A stretch of 15,203 bases of DNA from Methyloceanibacter sp. (GCA_022865725.1 JALHTP010000383.1:1-15203); one strand, 5' to 3'; positions 1 to 7,159 are shown, numbered from the stretch's first letter. The notes: a model not told the origin generated them from the sequence alone. Numbers and translations are program-made.

Positions 1-277
1 CGCTGCCATTCTCGCGCTGGTCGGGGCCATCAACATCCCCATCATCAAATTCTCGGTGGATTGGTGGAACACGCTGCACCAGCCGGCCAGCATCATCCGC
101 CTGGGCGGCCCGACCATCGATCCCTCCATGCTGTGGCCGCTTCTCGTCATGGCGGTCGCCTTCACGCTGCTCTTCGTGCTGCTGCATCTCATCGCCATGC
201 GCGCCGAGATCCTGCGCCGCCGCGTGCGCGCGCTGCAGCAGACGCAAGTCGAGCACGCCGCCCTGGTCGAGGCCTGA
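1..277 (+). CDS. ccmC: Haem exporter/chaperone-loading protein CcmC, 3' end (partial)
   Basis: Only the last 91 codons are present; the first complete codon begins at base 2 and the gene starts before the window. CcmC is an inner-membrane protein of System I cytochrome c maturation. It binds haem at a periplasmic tryptophan-rich face and passes it to CcmE. Visible here are the family-specific stretch IKFSVDWWNTLHQPAS, whose His lies where CcmC has a conserved periplasmic haem-ligand His, and one long hydrophobic helix (PSMLWPLLVMAV onward). A basic, cytoplasmic C-terminal tail follows (AEILRRRVRALQQ). The stop at 275-277 is 11 bases before ccmD, and ccmG follows, the usual ccmC-ccmD-ccmG order. 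Identity is very secure; the only gap is the missing N-terminal part. Confidence 0.95.
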   Translation, partial: AAILALVGAINIPIIKFSVDWWNTLHQPASIIRLGGPTIDPSMLWPLLVMAVAFTLLFVLLHLIAMRAEILRRRVRALQQTQVEHAALVEA

Positions 278-288
278 GCGCGAGCCCC

Positions 289-525
289 ATGCCCGATCTC
301 GGTCCGCACGCGATCTTCATTCTCGCCGCTTATGGCGTGACCCTGGTCGCGGTGGCGGCGCTTGCCGCTTCAATCGTCGAGGACGACCGCAAGCAGCGTC
401 GCCTTCTTGCCGAACTCGAGCAAAGAGGCATCCGGCGGCGCTCGGCGCCACCCAAGCCGGCCTCGACCGCCTCGAGCAAGCCGGCCTCGACCAAGCCAAA
501 GTCGAAGCGGAAGGCCGCGCCATGA
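289..525 (+). CDS. ccmD: Haem exporter small subunit CcmD
   Basis: This is a 78-residue protein. CcmD is a single-pass membrane protein that stabilises the CcmABC-CcmE complex and helps release holo-CcmE. Residues 1-27 (PDLGPHAIFILAAYGVTLVA and on) form the N-terminal transmembrane helix with the typical HAxFIxxxYG pattern. A charged helix follows (DDRKQRRLLAELEQRGIRRR), as in other CcmD proteins. The start is the ATG at 289, 11 bases after the ccmC stop; an open frame begins further upstream but overlaps ccmC and does not look like protein. The stop overlaps the ccmG start as ATGA. The last ~30 residues are a low-complexity Pro/Ala/Ser/Lys tail with a PAST-SKPAST near-repeat, making the protein longer than many family members. 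Confidence 0.92.
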   Translation: MPDLGPHAIFILAAYGVTLVAVAALAASIVEDDRKQRRLLAELEQRGIRRRSAPPKPASTASSKPASTKPKSKRKAAP

Positions 526-1115
526 CCGACGCGCCCCGCACATCTCCCATGCGGCGTTTCGGCCCTGCTTTGCCGCTCCTGATCTTCGCGGCGCTGGCCG
601 GTCTCTTCTGGTACGCGCTGCAGGGCGGCGATCCCTCGCTCCTGCCTTCGCCCTTGATCGGCAAGAAGGTACCCGAATTCTCCCTTCCTCCCATCGCAGG
701 CCTGAGCGCCGAGGGGAAAGATGTCCCGGGCTTCGACTCCTCCGACCTCGCGCAAGGCGAGCCCACCATCGTCAACGTCTTCGCCTCATGGTGCGTGGAA
801 TGCCAGGTCGAGCATCCTGTGCTGCTCGCGCTCGGCCAGCAGCCGGGCATCAGGCTTTACGGCATCGACTATAAGGACGTTGAGGCTTCCGCACGGCGCT
901 TCCTCGGCCGCTATGGCAACCCCTACGCGCGGGTCGGCGCCGATGCCTGGGGGCGCACGGCAATCGATTTCGGCGTCTATGGCGTGCCCGAGACCTATGT
1001 GGTGACCGGCGACGGCAAGATCGCCTACCGCCATGTCGGCCCTCTGACCGAGGATGCGATCAGGGACAAGATCCTGCCGCTACTCAAGCCGCCGGATAAA
1101 AAACCCCAAGGCTAA
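522..1115 (+). CDS. ccmG: Thiol:disulfide interchange protein CcmG (DsbE), cytochrome c maturation
   Basis: This is a 197-residue membrane-anchored periplasmic thioredoxin. It keeps apocytochrome c (through CcmH) reduced so haem can be ligated. One N-terminal transmembrane anchor spans about residues 13-33. The thioredoxin fold follows, with active site WCVEC (Cys91 and Cys94) and the cis-proline loop GVYGVPETYV (Pro156). The usual CcmG motif is WCxxC preceded by F/W-A-S, as here (NVFASWCVEC). The acidic stretch after the active site and the VPET motif fit CcmG rather than a general thioredoxin. It starts inside the ccmD stop (ATGA), so translation is probably coupled. It is the last gene of the ccm run here and is followed by a palindromic repeat. 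Confidence 0.95.
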   Translation: MTDAPRTSPMRRFGPALPLLIFAALAGLFWYALQGGDPSLLPSPLIGKKVPEFSLPPIAGLSAEGKDVPGFDSSDLAQGEPTIVNVFASWCVECQVEHPVLLALGQQPGIRLYGIDYKDVEASARRFLGRYGNPYARVGADAWGRTAIDFGVYGVPETYVVTGDGKIAYRHVGPLTEDAIRDKILPLLKPPDKKPQG

Positions 1116-1129
1116 AGCCAACCCCTTAT

Positions 1130-1227
1130 TGTCATGCCCGCGAAGGCGGGCATCCAGTAATCACCGCCATCGGCAGTCGACCAAGCGCATTGGTTACTGG
1201 ATCGCCGGGTCAAGCCCGGCGATGACA
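1130..1227. repeat. Cloverleaf-like palindromic intergenic repeat, family A copy 1
   Basis: This 98-bp element lies between the convergent ccmG and marR genes. Outer arms TGTCAT (1130-1135) and ATGACA (1222-1227) pair. Hairpin 1 has arms ATGCCCGC (1134-1141) and GCGGGCAT (1146-1153). A middle arm pairs ATCCAGTAA (1152-1160) with TTACTGGAT (1194-1202). Hairpin 2 pairs ATCGCCGGG (1201-1209) with CCCGGCGAT (1215-1223). A second copy is at 12914-13010; arms are conserved and the central ~33 bp is unrelated. Short palindromes of this kind are common between genes in alphaproteobacteria. Lying at a convergent junction, it could end transcripts from both sides, but there is no U-tract, so that is inference. 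Confidence 0.9.
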
Positions 1228-1250
1228 AGTTCGAGGTGAGCGCGGAGCAG

Positions 1251-1688
1251 CTATTTGCGGATGGCGGCGACGATCAGATTGAGGGATTCGAGGAACTCCT
1301 GCCGCTTGGCGGGCGGGAGGCTGGCGAGCAGCTTCTGATCGGCCGCGGTCGCGCCGGGCTGCGCCTCGCGCAGCGCCTTGGCGCCCTGAGGCGTCAGCTT
1401 GATGGCATAGGCTCTGGCATCGTCCTTGGCGCGGCGGCGCTGGATCAGCCCGCGGCCGAGCAACCGCCCCACAATATCCGCAAGCGTCGATCGATCGATG
1501 CCGGTCCGCTCGACAAGGTCGGTCTGGGTGAGCCCCTCCTCTTCGGACACCACCATGAGCACGGCGAATTGGCGAGGAGTGAGCCCGCTCATGCGCGCTT
1601 CCGACGAGAAAATGTCCGTCGCGCACTGGCCCGCGCGATGGAGCAAATGCATCGCCGAGCCGTCGAGATCTTTCCCTCCTTTAACCAT
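1251..1688 (-). CDS. MarR-family transcriptional regulator
   Basis: This is a 145-residue winged-helix regulator. MarR proteins bind palindromic operators as dimers and usually let go on binding a small phenolic ligand or on oxidation. Residues 36-107 are the wHTH: LTPRQFAVLMVV, then the recognition region DRSTLADIVGRLLGRGLIQR, then the wing with the family signature DDARAYAIKLTPQG. N- and C-terminal helices (13-30, 115-143) would form the dimer interface. A Cys at residue 22 lies in the first helix. I chose ATG at 1688; an in-frame TTG at 1751 would add 21 residues that overlap a putative operator. It lies downstream of yciB on the same strand but after a 241-bp gap with its own inverted repeats, so it probably has its own promoter. 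Its target is unknown. Confidence 0.9.
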   Translation of the reverse strand: MVKGGKDLDGSAMHLLHRAGQCATDIFSSEARMSGLTPRQFAVLMVVSEEEGLTQTDLVERTGIDRSTLADIVGRLLGRGLIQRRRAKDDARAYAIKLTPQGAKALREAQPGATAADQKLLASLPPAKRQEFLESLNLIVAAIRK

Positions 1689-1737
1689 CTTGTCACGCGC
1701 CTTACTTCGCGTAGAACGTGTATCTCCGAAAATCCAA

Positions 1738-1754
1738 CCCTTGCCATTCAAGGG
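1738..1754. promoter_or_regulatory. Candidate MarR operator 1
   Basis: This is a perfect inverted repeat CCCTTG-N5-CAAGGG directly upstream of the chosen marR start. It shares its half-site with the palindromes at 1765-1783 and 1879-1892. MarR regulators usually autoregulate through palindromes close to their own promoter. That this is the operator is inference from position and symmetry. Confidence 0.45.
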
Positions 1755-1764
1755 TCTTGATCAT

Positions 1765-1783
1765 CCTTGTACAACTGGCAAGG
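1765..1783. promoter_or_regulatory. Candidate MarR operator 2
   Basis: CCTTG (1765-1769) and CAAGG (1779-1783) form an inverted repeat. Within it TTGTACAA (1767-1774) is a perfect 8-bp palindrome. It lies 11 bp from candidate operator 1, so two dimers could bind side by side. Function is inferred. Confidence 0.4.
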
Positions 1784-1878
1784 GGTAACAGCAAACGAGA
1801 GGTTGCAAGCCGCTTCGCCATGATCCGCCCCCCAAATTCGGGATCGGGCGGGTTCAGGTGATATCGGTATGGCAAAAT

Positions 1879-1892
1879 TCCCTTGCAAGGGA
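1879..1892. promoter_or_regulatory. Candidate operator 3, perfect 14-bp palindrome
   Basis: TCCCTTGCAAGGGA is a perfect palindrome with the same CCCTTG half-site as the two sites nearer marR. It lies 37 bp past the yciB stop (1930). It could be a distal operator or a short hairpin at the yciB 3' end. A lone TTGCAA core also occurs at 1803-1808. Confidence 0.4.
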
Positions 1893-1929
1893 CCGAGAGG
1901 CCAACAAGCGGGACAGCGTTAGGGACGGC

Positions 1930-2565
1930 TTAAGCCCGCTTTTCCTCTTCAGGATCGCCCGTTTCCGCTTGTGGCGGCTCGCCATGGCGCTGCATCAGGG
2001 GCACTTGCGCGAGCGCGAACAGGAAGGTGAGCGGCAGGAAGCCGAAGGCCTTGAAGCTGACCCAGGCATCGGTCGAGAAATTGCGCCACACGATTTCGTT
2101 GACGATCGCCATGGCGACGAAGAACGTCGCCCAGCGCAAACTGAGCTTGCGCCAGCCCTCCTCGGTGAGGGTGAAGACCGGACCGAACAGGAGCTCGAGC
2201 ACCGGCTTTTTGAAAATGAGCCCGCCCGCGAGCAGAACGGCGAACAGGGAATAGACGATGGTCGGCTTGAGCTTGATGAAAGTGTCGTCGCGGAGATAGA
2301 GCGTGAGCCCCCCGAACACGAACACGATGACGCCGCTGACGAGCGGCATCACCGGCAGCTTGTGGTAGAGCAGCCACGCGACCGCGAGCGAGATCAGCGT
2401 CGCCACCATGAAGGCGCCCGTGCCGGCATAGATCCCGCCGACCGCGTTACCGGCGAAGAACACCAGCAACGGTCCAAGCTCGATGGCGAGCTTGGGCAAG
2501 AGCGCGGGCTGGGCGGCCGCGCTCTTCGCGGGCAAAGCGGATTTGCGCTTAAGCGGCGGCTTCAT
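1930..2565 (-). CDS. yciB: Inner-membrane septation protein YciB/IspZ
   Basis: This is a 211-residue polytopic membrane protein of the YciB/IspZ family. In enterobacteria it is linked to envelope integrity and division; its biochemical role is not settled. After a basic, Ala-rich N-terminal ~20 residues come five or six hydrophobic segments from residue 27 on: LAIELGPLLVFFAGN, AFMVATLISLAVAWLLY, VSGVIVFVFGGLTLYL, the region after IKLKPTIVYSLFAVLLAGGL, and the C-terminal pair. The stretches DDTFIKLKPTIVYSLFAV and NEIVWRNFSTDAWVSFK are typical of the family. ATG at 2565 was chosen; the open frame reaches a CTG at 2586 further inside ftsY. The gene overlaps the ftsY 3' end by 17 bases, with GGAG about 14 bases upstream inside ftsY. 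The C-terminus is acidic and soluble. Confidence 0.93.
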   Translation of the reverse strand: MKPPLKRKSALPAKSAAAQPALLPKLAIELGPLLVFFAGNAVGGIYAGTGAFMVATLISLAVAWLLYHKLPVMPLVSGVIVFVFGGLTLYLRDDTFIKLKPTIVYSLFAVLLAGGLIFKKPVLELLFGPVFTLTEEGWRKLSLRWATFFVAMAIVNEIVWRNFSTDAWVSFKAFGFLPLTFLFALAQVPLMQRHGEPPQAETGDPEEEKRA

Positions 2566-3523
2566 TCGCGCTCTTTGCTCCAGCAATCGCGCGCGCGAAA
2601 TCTTGCGCGTCGAACGGCTTCAGATCCTCGAGCCCCTCGCCGATACCGATGGCATTGATGGGAAGCTTGAAGCGCTCGGCTATGGCCACGAGGATGCCGC
2701 CCCGCGCCGTGCCGTCGAGCTTGGTCACCACCAGCCCGGTGACGCCCGCGATCTCCTTGAAGATCTCGACCTGATTTAGCGCGTTCTGCCCGGTGGTGGC
2801 GTCGAGCACGAGGATCACGCCCTGCGGCGCGCTTGCATCGATCTTCTTCAGCACGCGCACGATCTTGGCCAGCTCGGCCATCAGGTCCGATTTGTTCTGG
2901 AGGCGCCCGGCGGTGTCGATGAGGAGCACGTCCGTGCCCTCGCTGCGGGCGCGCTCGAAAGCCTCGAAGGCGACCCCGGCCGGATCGGCGCCGGCCTCTT
3001 TGGCGACGACCTCCGCGCCCACGCGCTCGCCCCACACTTTGAGCTGATCGATGGCCGCGGCGCGGAACGTGTCGGCGGCGGCGAGCATGACGCTCAATCC
3101 CTGGCGCCCGAACAGATGCGCCATTTTGCCGATGGTGGTGGTCTTGCCGGTGCCGTTCACGCCGACCACGAGGACGACATAGGGGTGGGCGCCCGGAGGA
3201 ACAGCGAAATCTTGCGCCACCGGCTCGAGCACGCTTGCGATCTCCGCGGCAAGCACCTCGCGCACGGTATCTTGCGTCACTCCCCTGTCGTAGCGGCCTG
3301 TTGCGATCGCCGCGCGGATGCGCGCGGCCATGGCCACCCCAAGATCGGCCTTGATCAACACCTCTTCCAGCCGATCGAGCGTCTCCTCGTCCAGTTTCCG
3401 CTTGGTGAGGGCGCCGGCGAGATTGTCCGACAGCGCGCTCGAGGTGCGGGCGAGACCCTTGCGGAGCTGAGCGAACCAGTTCCGTTTCGGCTCGGGCTCA
3501 GCCGGACTCTTGCCGTCGCTCAT
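2549..3523 (-). CDS. ftsY: Signal recognition particle receptor FtsY
   Basis: This 324-residue SRP-type GTPase receives ribosome-SRP complexes at the membrane by forming a twin GTPase with Ffh. An N domain (about 16-100) is followed by the NG GTPase. The P-loop is GVNGTGKT (121-128), the closing loop contains DTFRAAAIDQL (151-161), G3 is DTAGR (203-207), and G4 is TKLD (267-270) followed by GTARGG. The P-loop GVNGTGKT and the TARGG motif distinguish FtsY from Ffh. The long acidic A domain of the E. coli protein is absent and only a short charged N-terminus remains, as in many alphaproteobacteria. It starts inside the mtaB stop (ATGA overlap, 3520-3523) and overlaps yciB, so these three genes are almost certainly one transcript. 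Its partner gene ffh is about 6.6 kb away. Confidence 0.98.
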   Translation of the reverse strand: MSDGKSPAEPEPKRNWFAQLRKGLARTSSALSDNLAGALTKRKLDEETLDRLEEVLIKADLGVAMAARIRAAIATGRYDRGVTQDTVREVLAAEIASVLEPVAQDFAVPPGAHPYVVLVVGVNGTGKTTTIGKMAHLFGRQGLSVMLAAADTFRAAAIDQLKVWGERVGAEVVAKEAGADPAGVAFEAFERARSEGTDVLLIDTAGRLQNKSDLMAELAKIVRVLKKIDASAPQGVILVLDATTGQNALNQVEIFKEIAGVTGLVVTKLDGTARGGILVAIAERFKLPINAIGIGEGLEDLKPFDAQDFARAIAGAKSANEAAA

Positions 3524-4776
3524 GGTGCGACCGTGGCGATCAGCGCGGCGCCGTCGTCGCCGGCAACGATCGCCTCGACGAGCGCGCCGGCGCCCGTCTC
3601 CGCTTCAATCCGCACCGGCGTGAAATCGGCCGAGCGCCCGTGCCGCTCGTTCTCCATGAGCACCTGGATGCGGCTTCCCTTGGCGCCTTGCAGATGCTGC
3701 TTGAGCGCTGTGACACCCTTCTCGCGCAGCTCGCTTGCGCGCCTGGCGATGACCGCGCCATGAATCTGTGGCATGCGCGCGGCCAGCGTGCCCTCGCGCG
3801 CCGAGTAGGGAAACACATGCAGGAAGGTGAGCCCGCAATCGTCCACCAGCGACAGCGAGTTGCGGAACATGGAATCGGTCTCGGTGGGGAAGCCGGCGAT
3901 GAGATCGGCGCCGAACACCATGTCGGGACGGGCGCGGCGCACATCCTCGCAGAAACTCACCGAGTCCGCCCGGGCATGCCGCCGCTTCATGCGCTTCAGC
4001 GTGAGGTCGTCGCCCGATTGCAGCGAGAGATGCAGATGCGGCATCAGCCGCTCCTCCTCGGCGATCGCCGCGAGCAGCGCCGGGTCGGCCTCGACCGAGT
4101 CGATCGAAGAAAGCCTGAGGCGCGGAAGCTCCGGCACGAGCTTGAGCACGGAGCGCACCAGTCTGCCGAGCGTCATCTCGCCGGGAAGGTCGCGGCCATA
4201 GGCGGTGATGTCGACCCCGGTCAGCACGATCTCGGCATAGCCCTTCTCGGCGAGCCGCCGCGCTTGGGCCACCACCTCGCCGGCCGGAACCGAGCGCGAC
4301 GGCCCGCGGCCGAAGGGGATGACGCAGAAGGTGCAGCGATGGTCGCAGCCGTTCTGGATCTGCACATAGGCTCGCGCGCGGGTGCCGAAGCCTTCGATCA
4401 GGTGAGAGGCGGTCTCCGTGACCGACATGATGTCGTTGACGCGGACCCGCTCGCTGCCCTCGATGCCGAGCCCCGCGAAGGTCTTGGCCTCGAGCTTCTC
4501 CTGATTGCCGATGACGTGATCGACCTCGCCCATCGCGGCGAAGCGGTTGGGATCGATCTGCGCCGCGCAGCCGGTGACGATGATCTTGGCGTCGGGATGC
4601 TCGCGCCTTGCCCGCCGAATAGCCTGCCGCGCCTGACGCACGGCCTCGGCCGTCACCGCGCAGGTGTTGACGATCACCGCCGAGGAGAGCCCCGCGGCGG
4701 ACGCCTGCTCGCGCATGACTTCGGACTCATAGGCATTGAGCCTGCAGCCGAAGGTGATGATCTCAAGTTCCGACAT
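3520..4776 (-). CDS. mtaB: tRNA ms2t6A37 methylthiotransferase MtaB
   Basis: This is a 418-residue radical-SAM methylthiotransferase that adds a methylthio group to t6A at position 37 of ANN-decoding tRNAs. The N-terminal UPF0004 domain carries three cluster cysteines: C11 in TFGCRLNAYES, C39 in VNTCAVT, and C70 in VTGCAAQ. The radical-SAM motif is CDHRCTFC (C144, C148, C151), followed by VIPFGRGPSRS. A TRAM-like RNA-binding domain occupies roughly the last 60 residues. The GCRLNAYES form and CxxRCTFCVIP fit MtaB better than MiaB or RimO, although subfamily assignment is by eye. It overlaps ftsY by four bases. Upstream, 152 bases separate it from dapF, mostly a palindromic repeat. Confidence 0.93.
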   Translation of the reverse strand: MSELEIITFGCRLNAYESEVMREQASAAGLSSAVIVNTCAVTAEAVRQARQAIRRARREHPDAKIIVTGCAAQIDPNRFAAMGEVDHVIGNQEKLEAKTFAGLGIEGSERVRVNDIMSVTETASHLIEGFGTRARAYVQIQNGCDHRCTFCVIPFGRGPSRSVPAGEVVAQARRLAEKGYAEIVLTGVDITAYGRDLPGEMTLGRLVRSVLKLVPELPRLRLSSIDSVEADPALLAAIAEEERLMPHLHLSLQSGDDLTLKRMKRRHARADSVSFCEDVRRARPDMVFGADLIAGFPTETDSMFRNSLSLVDDCGLTFLHVFPYSAREGTLAARMPQIHGAVIARRASELREKGVTALKQHLQGAKGSRIQVLMENERHGRSADFTPVRIEAETGAGALVEAIVAGDDGAALIATVAP

Positions 4777-4809
4777 TGGGCGGCTTCTAACATGAAAGTT
4801 TGGCGAAAT

Positions 4810-4920
4810 CCCTCCCCCTGCAAGGGGGAGGGGTGGCGATGGCTTTAGCCATCGCCGGGTGGGGGTCAGGGCAAGGGTGGGTCAAACCCCACCCCGACCC
4901 TCCCGCTTGCCGGGGGAGGG
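4810..4920. repeat. GC-rich multi-hairpin repeat, family B copy 1 (dapF-mtaB spacer)
   Basis: It fills most of the space between the dapF stop and the mtaB start. Hairpin 1 pairs CCCTCCCCCT (4810-4819) with AGGGGGAGGG (4823-4832). Hairpin 2 is GGCGATGGCT (4835-4844) with AGCCATCGCC (4847-4856), a perfect 10-bp stem with a two-base loop. Hairpin 3 pairs CCCTCCC (4898-4904) with GGGAGGG (4914-4920). Related elements are at 11646-11755 and 12270-12358. Inside an operon, these stems could modulate read-through or protect RNA ends; that is inference. Confidence 0.85.
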
Positions 4921-4928
4921 AGAATTGC

Positions 4929-5798
4929 TCAAGCGCTCGCCCGCTGGAACAGCGCCGAGGGCAGCATGCCTTCGAAATCGAGCGCGTAAGGGCCGGTCAT
5001 CAGGATATGGCCGTCGCTCTCCCGCCATTCGATCAGCAGATCACCACCCGGAAGCGTGACCTTTATTTTGCGGCCCGCAAGCTCGCGGCGCGCGGCGGCG
5101 ACGGCAGCGGCGCACGCCGCCGTCCCGCAAGCTCGCGTCAGCCCGGCGCCCCGCTCCCAGGTCCGCACCTTGATCGCCTCCGGACCTAAGACTTGGACGA
5201 GAGAGATATTGGCGCGCTCGGGAAACAGCGGATGATGCTCCAGCATCGGCCCGAAGCGCTTAAGATCGTGCGCCTCCACATCATCGACGAAAAACAGGCA
5301 ATGCGGATTGCCGACATTGACCACCGAGGGCGTATGCAGCACCGGATCGTCAATCGGCCCGAGCTGAAGCTCGATCCGCCGCGTGTCGTGAAACGGCTCG
5401 GCGAGTGGGATCTCGTCCCAGCCGAAGCGGGGCGCGCCCATGTCGATGGTGACGCTGCCATCTTCGTTGACCACCGCGCCAAGCACGCCGCTTTCGGTCT
5501 CGATGCTGACCTTCGATTGCCCACGCTCGGCGGCGACGAGGCCCGCCACGCAGCGCGCGGCATTGCCGCACGCCCCCACCTCACCGCCATCGGCGTTCCA
5601 GATGCGCATGAACACGTCGGCATGCTGAGAGGGCTCGAGTGCGATGATCTGGTCGCAGCCGATGCCCTCTTTCCGGTCGGCGATGGCGCGCACGGCGTCG
5701 GGCCCAAGGGCAAGCGCGCGCGGCCGCGCATCGAGCACGACGAAGTCGTTGCCGAGCCCGTTCATCTTGCGGAAGCCTATGGTTCCTGTGCCGGTCAT
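4929..5798 (-). CDS. dapF: Diaminopimelate epimerase DapF
   Basis: This 289-residue cofactor-independent epimerase converts LL-diaminopimelate to meso-diaminopimelate for lysine and peptidoglycan. It has two similar lobes, each giving one catalytic cysteine: Cys77 in GACGNAARCV and Cys224 in TRACGTAACAA. Other family stretches are the N-terminal FRKMNGLGNDFVVLD, the substrate-binding RIWNADGGEVGACGN, VGNPHCLFFVDD and VRTWERGAGLT. Length is normal. ATG at 5798 has AAGGG about eight bases upstream. The MFS gene lies 63 bases upstream on the same strand and could read into dapF. In Hyphomicrobiales dapF usually precedes mtaB and ftsY and sits near ffh, as here except for the genes inserted before ffh. 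Confidence 0.97.
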   Translation of the reverse strand: MTGTGTIGFRKMNGLGNDFVVLDARPRALALGPDAVRAIADRKEGIGCDQIIALEPSQHADVFMRIWNADGGEVGACGNAARCVAGLVAAERGQSKVSIETESGVLGAVVNEDGSVTIDMGAPRFGWDEIPLAEPFHDTRRIELQLGPIDDPVLHTPSVVNVGNPHCLFFVDDVEAHDLKRFGPMLEHHPLFPERANISLVQVLGPEAIKVRTWERGAGLTRACGTAACAAAVAAARRELAGRKIKVTLPGGDLLIEWRESDGHILMTGPYALDFEGMLPSALFQRASA

Positions 5799-5861
5799 GA
5801 GACCCTTCTTAGCCGTGACGCTTGGCCGATGGGAACAATGAAAGGAGCGGACGGGCCAGAT

Positions 5862-7055
5862 TCAAGCGGGCGCTGCCCTGTCCTCGCGCAGCAAGAGGAA
5901 GGCGAGGCAGGCTGCGGCAGCAAATCCGGCCCCGGCAGCAAAGGTTGCGGCAGGACCGATCGCCGTCCACAGCACACCGGCAAGCACGCTGGCGATGAGC
6001 GCGAATAGTCCGGTGACGAGGCCAAACAGACCGAAGGCCGTTCCGCGCAAGCGTGATGGCGCGGACGCCGCAACGAGAGCGGCGAGCACGCCCTGGGTCA
6101 GTCCCATATGCAGTCCCCATAGGGCGATGCCGAGAAAGGTGCCCAAGAGCGTCTGCCCGAAAGCAAGGAAGAGGTCGGCTGCGATGAGCACGACCAGGCC
6201 GAGCAGAAGGAGGGGTTTGGCTCCGATCCTGTCCTGCAACCGTCCTGCCGGATAGGCGCTCGCCGCGAAGACCAGGCTCATGACGGCAATAACCGCCGGG
6301 GTCCATGCGGTGGCCAGACCTCCATCGTGGGCGCGAATGACCAGGAAGGCCTCGCTGAAGCGCGCCAGCGTGAAGATGGCGCCTGCCGCGACTACGAGCC
6401 AATAGGAACGGCTGAGCAACGCGATTTCCTTTGCCTGGATCGGGATGGGAGCGTGTCCTGGAGGCCGCGCAGGTTCTTTGACGCCGAACACGAGAATCCC
6501 GACGGCAATCGCAGCCGGTATCACCGCAAACCAGAGAACGGCGCGGATGTCATCGTTGAAGAGATACATGAGGCCGATCGCTAGTGCCGGGCCGATCGTA
6601 GCGCCCACCGTATCGAGGGACTGGCGCAAGCCAAAAGCTGCGCCTCTTTTGTCAGCAGGCGTTATGTCGGTGATCAGCGCATCGCGCGGCGCGGCGCGAA
6701 TGCCCTTGCCGATGCGGTCGAGGAAGCGGGCAATGAGCACGAGACCGATTGAGTTGGCGAGCGGGAACAGCGGCTTGGTGACGGCGGCAAGGCCATAGCC
6801 GGCCACTGCAAGCGCCTTCCGCTTGCCGAGCCGGTCGGAGAGCCAGCCTGAGAAGACGCGAGTGACCTGCGCCGTCGCCTCTGCGACACCCTCAACGAGG
6901 CCAAGCACCGCGGCACTTGCGCCAAGATTGACGACCAGGAACAGCGGCAATAGCCCGTGGATCAGCTCGGATGAGATATCCATAAAGAGCGAAGTGAGCC
7001 CGAGAGCCCACACCGCCCGCGGCAGGGCCCGCACTTTTGTTTTGTCCGCTCCCAC
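5862..7055 (-). CDS. Major facilitator superfamily transporter
   Basis: This 397-residue polytopic membrane protein has about 12 predicted transmembrane helices in two halves. MFS motif A is visible in the loop after helix 2 as GWLSDRLGKRK (near residue 70), with a degenerate counterpart AGRLQDRIGAKP in the second half. Between helices 4 and 5 is RFLDRIGKGIRAAPRDAL, and RQSLDTVGATIGPALAIGL follows, a pattern I associate with uncharacterised bacterial MFS efflux-type permeases. Substrate cannot be read from sequence. The start is GTG at 7055 without a clear Shine-Dalgarno, so it is uncertain by a few codons. It diverges from the amidase across 104 bp and lies 63 bp ahead of dapF. It is probably part of the accessory insert between dapF and ffh. 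Confidence 0.88.
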   Translation of the reverse strand: MGADKTKVRALPRAVWALGLTSLFMDISSELIHGLLPLFLVVNLGASAAVLGLVEGVAEATAQVTRVFSGWLSDRLGKRKALAVAGYGLAAVTKPLFPLANSIGLVLIARFLDRIGKGIRAAPRDALITDITPADKRGAAFGLRQSLDTVGATIGPALAIGLMYLFNDDIRAVLWFAVIPAAIAVGILVFGVKEPARPPGHAPIPIQAKEIALLSRSYWLVVAAGAIFTLARFSEAFLVIRAHDGGLATAWTPAVIAVMSLVFAASAYPAGRLQDRIGAKPLLLLGLVVLIAADLFLAFGQTLLGTFLGIALWGLHMGLTQGVLAALVAASAPSRLRGTAFGLFGLVTGLFALIASVLAGVLWTAIGPAATFAAGAGFAAAACLAFLLLREDRAAPA

Positions 7056-7159
7056 AGGCGTCTGCCGCTTTCAAGCATTGAGGGTTCGCTGAGGCTGTTA
7101 TATGGCCTTCTCTGCCCCAAGTTCACCGGCGCCATCAAAACATCGCAAGCGAGAGCACC
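7056..7159. promoter_or_regulatory. Divergent promoter region between MFS and amidase genes
   Basis: This 104-bp spacer must hold promoters for both directions. On the minus strand TATAAC (complement of 7097-7102) is spaced 18 bp from GTGAAC (complement of 7121-7126), a plausible sigma-70-like pair with a weak -35. On the plus strand the same AT-rich spot reads TTATAT (7098-7103), but no well-spaced -35 is evident. No strong operator palindrome was seen. Confidence 0.35.

Noticed and set aside
1738..1751. marR starting at TTG 1751
   Set aside because: This start lies within the perfect inverted repeat and adds 21 residues not typical of MarR proteins. ATG at 1688 gives a normal length, although the TTG cannot be excluded.
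1825..1851. CCGCCC/GGGCGG hairpin as a terminator after yciB
   Set aside because: The stem is only six pairs with a 15-base loop and no U-run follows on the minus strand. Not strong enough to list.
1858..2658. 266-codon open frame on the plus strand across yciB
   Set aside because: Very Glu/Arg/His-rich shadow of a membrane protein gene on the other strand.
3640..4848. 402-codon open frame on the plus strand across mtaB
   Set aside because: Antisense shadow of a well-supported radical-SAM gene; His/Arg/Glu-rich composition with no motifs.
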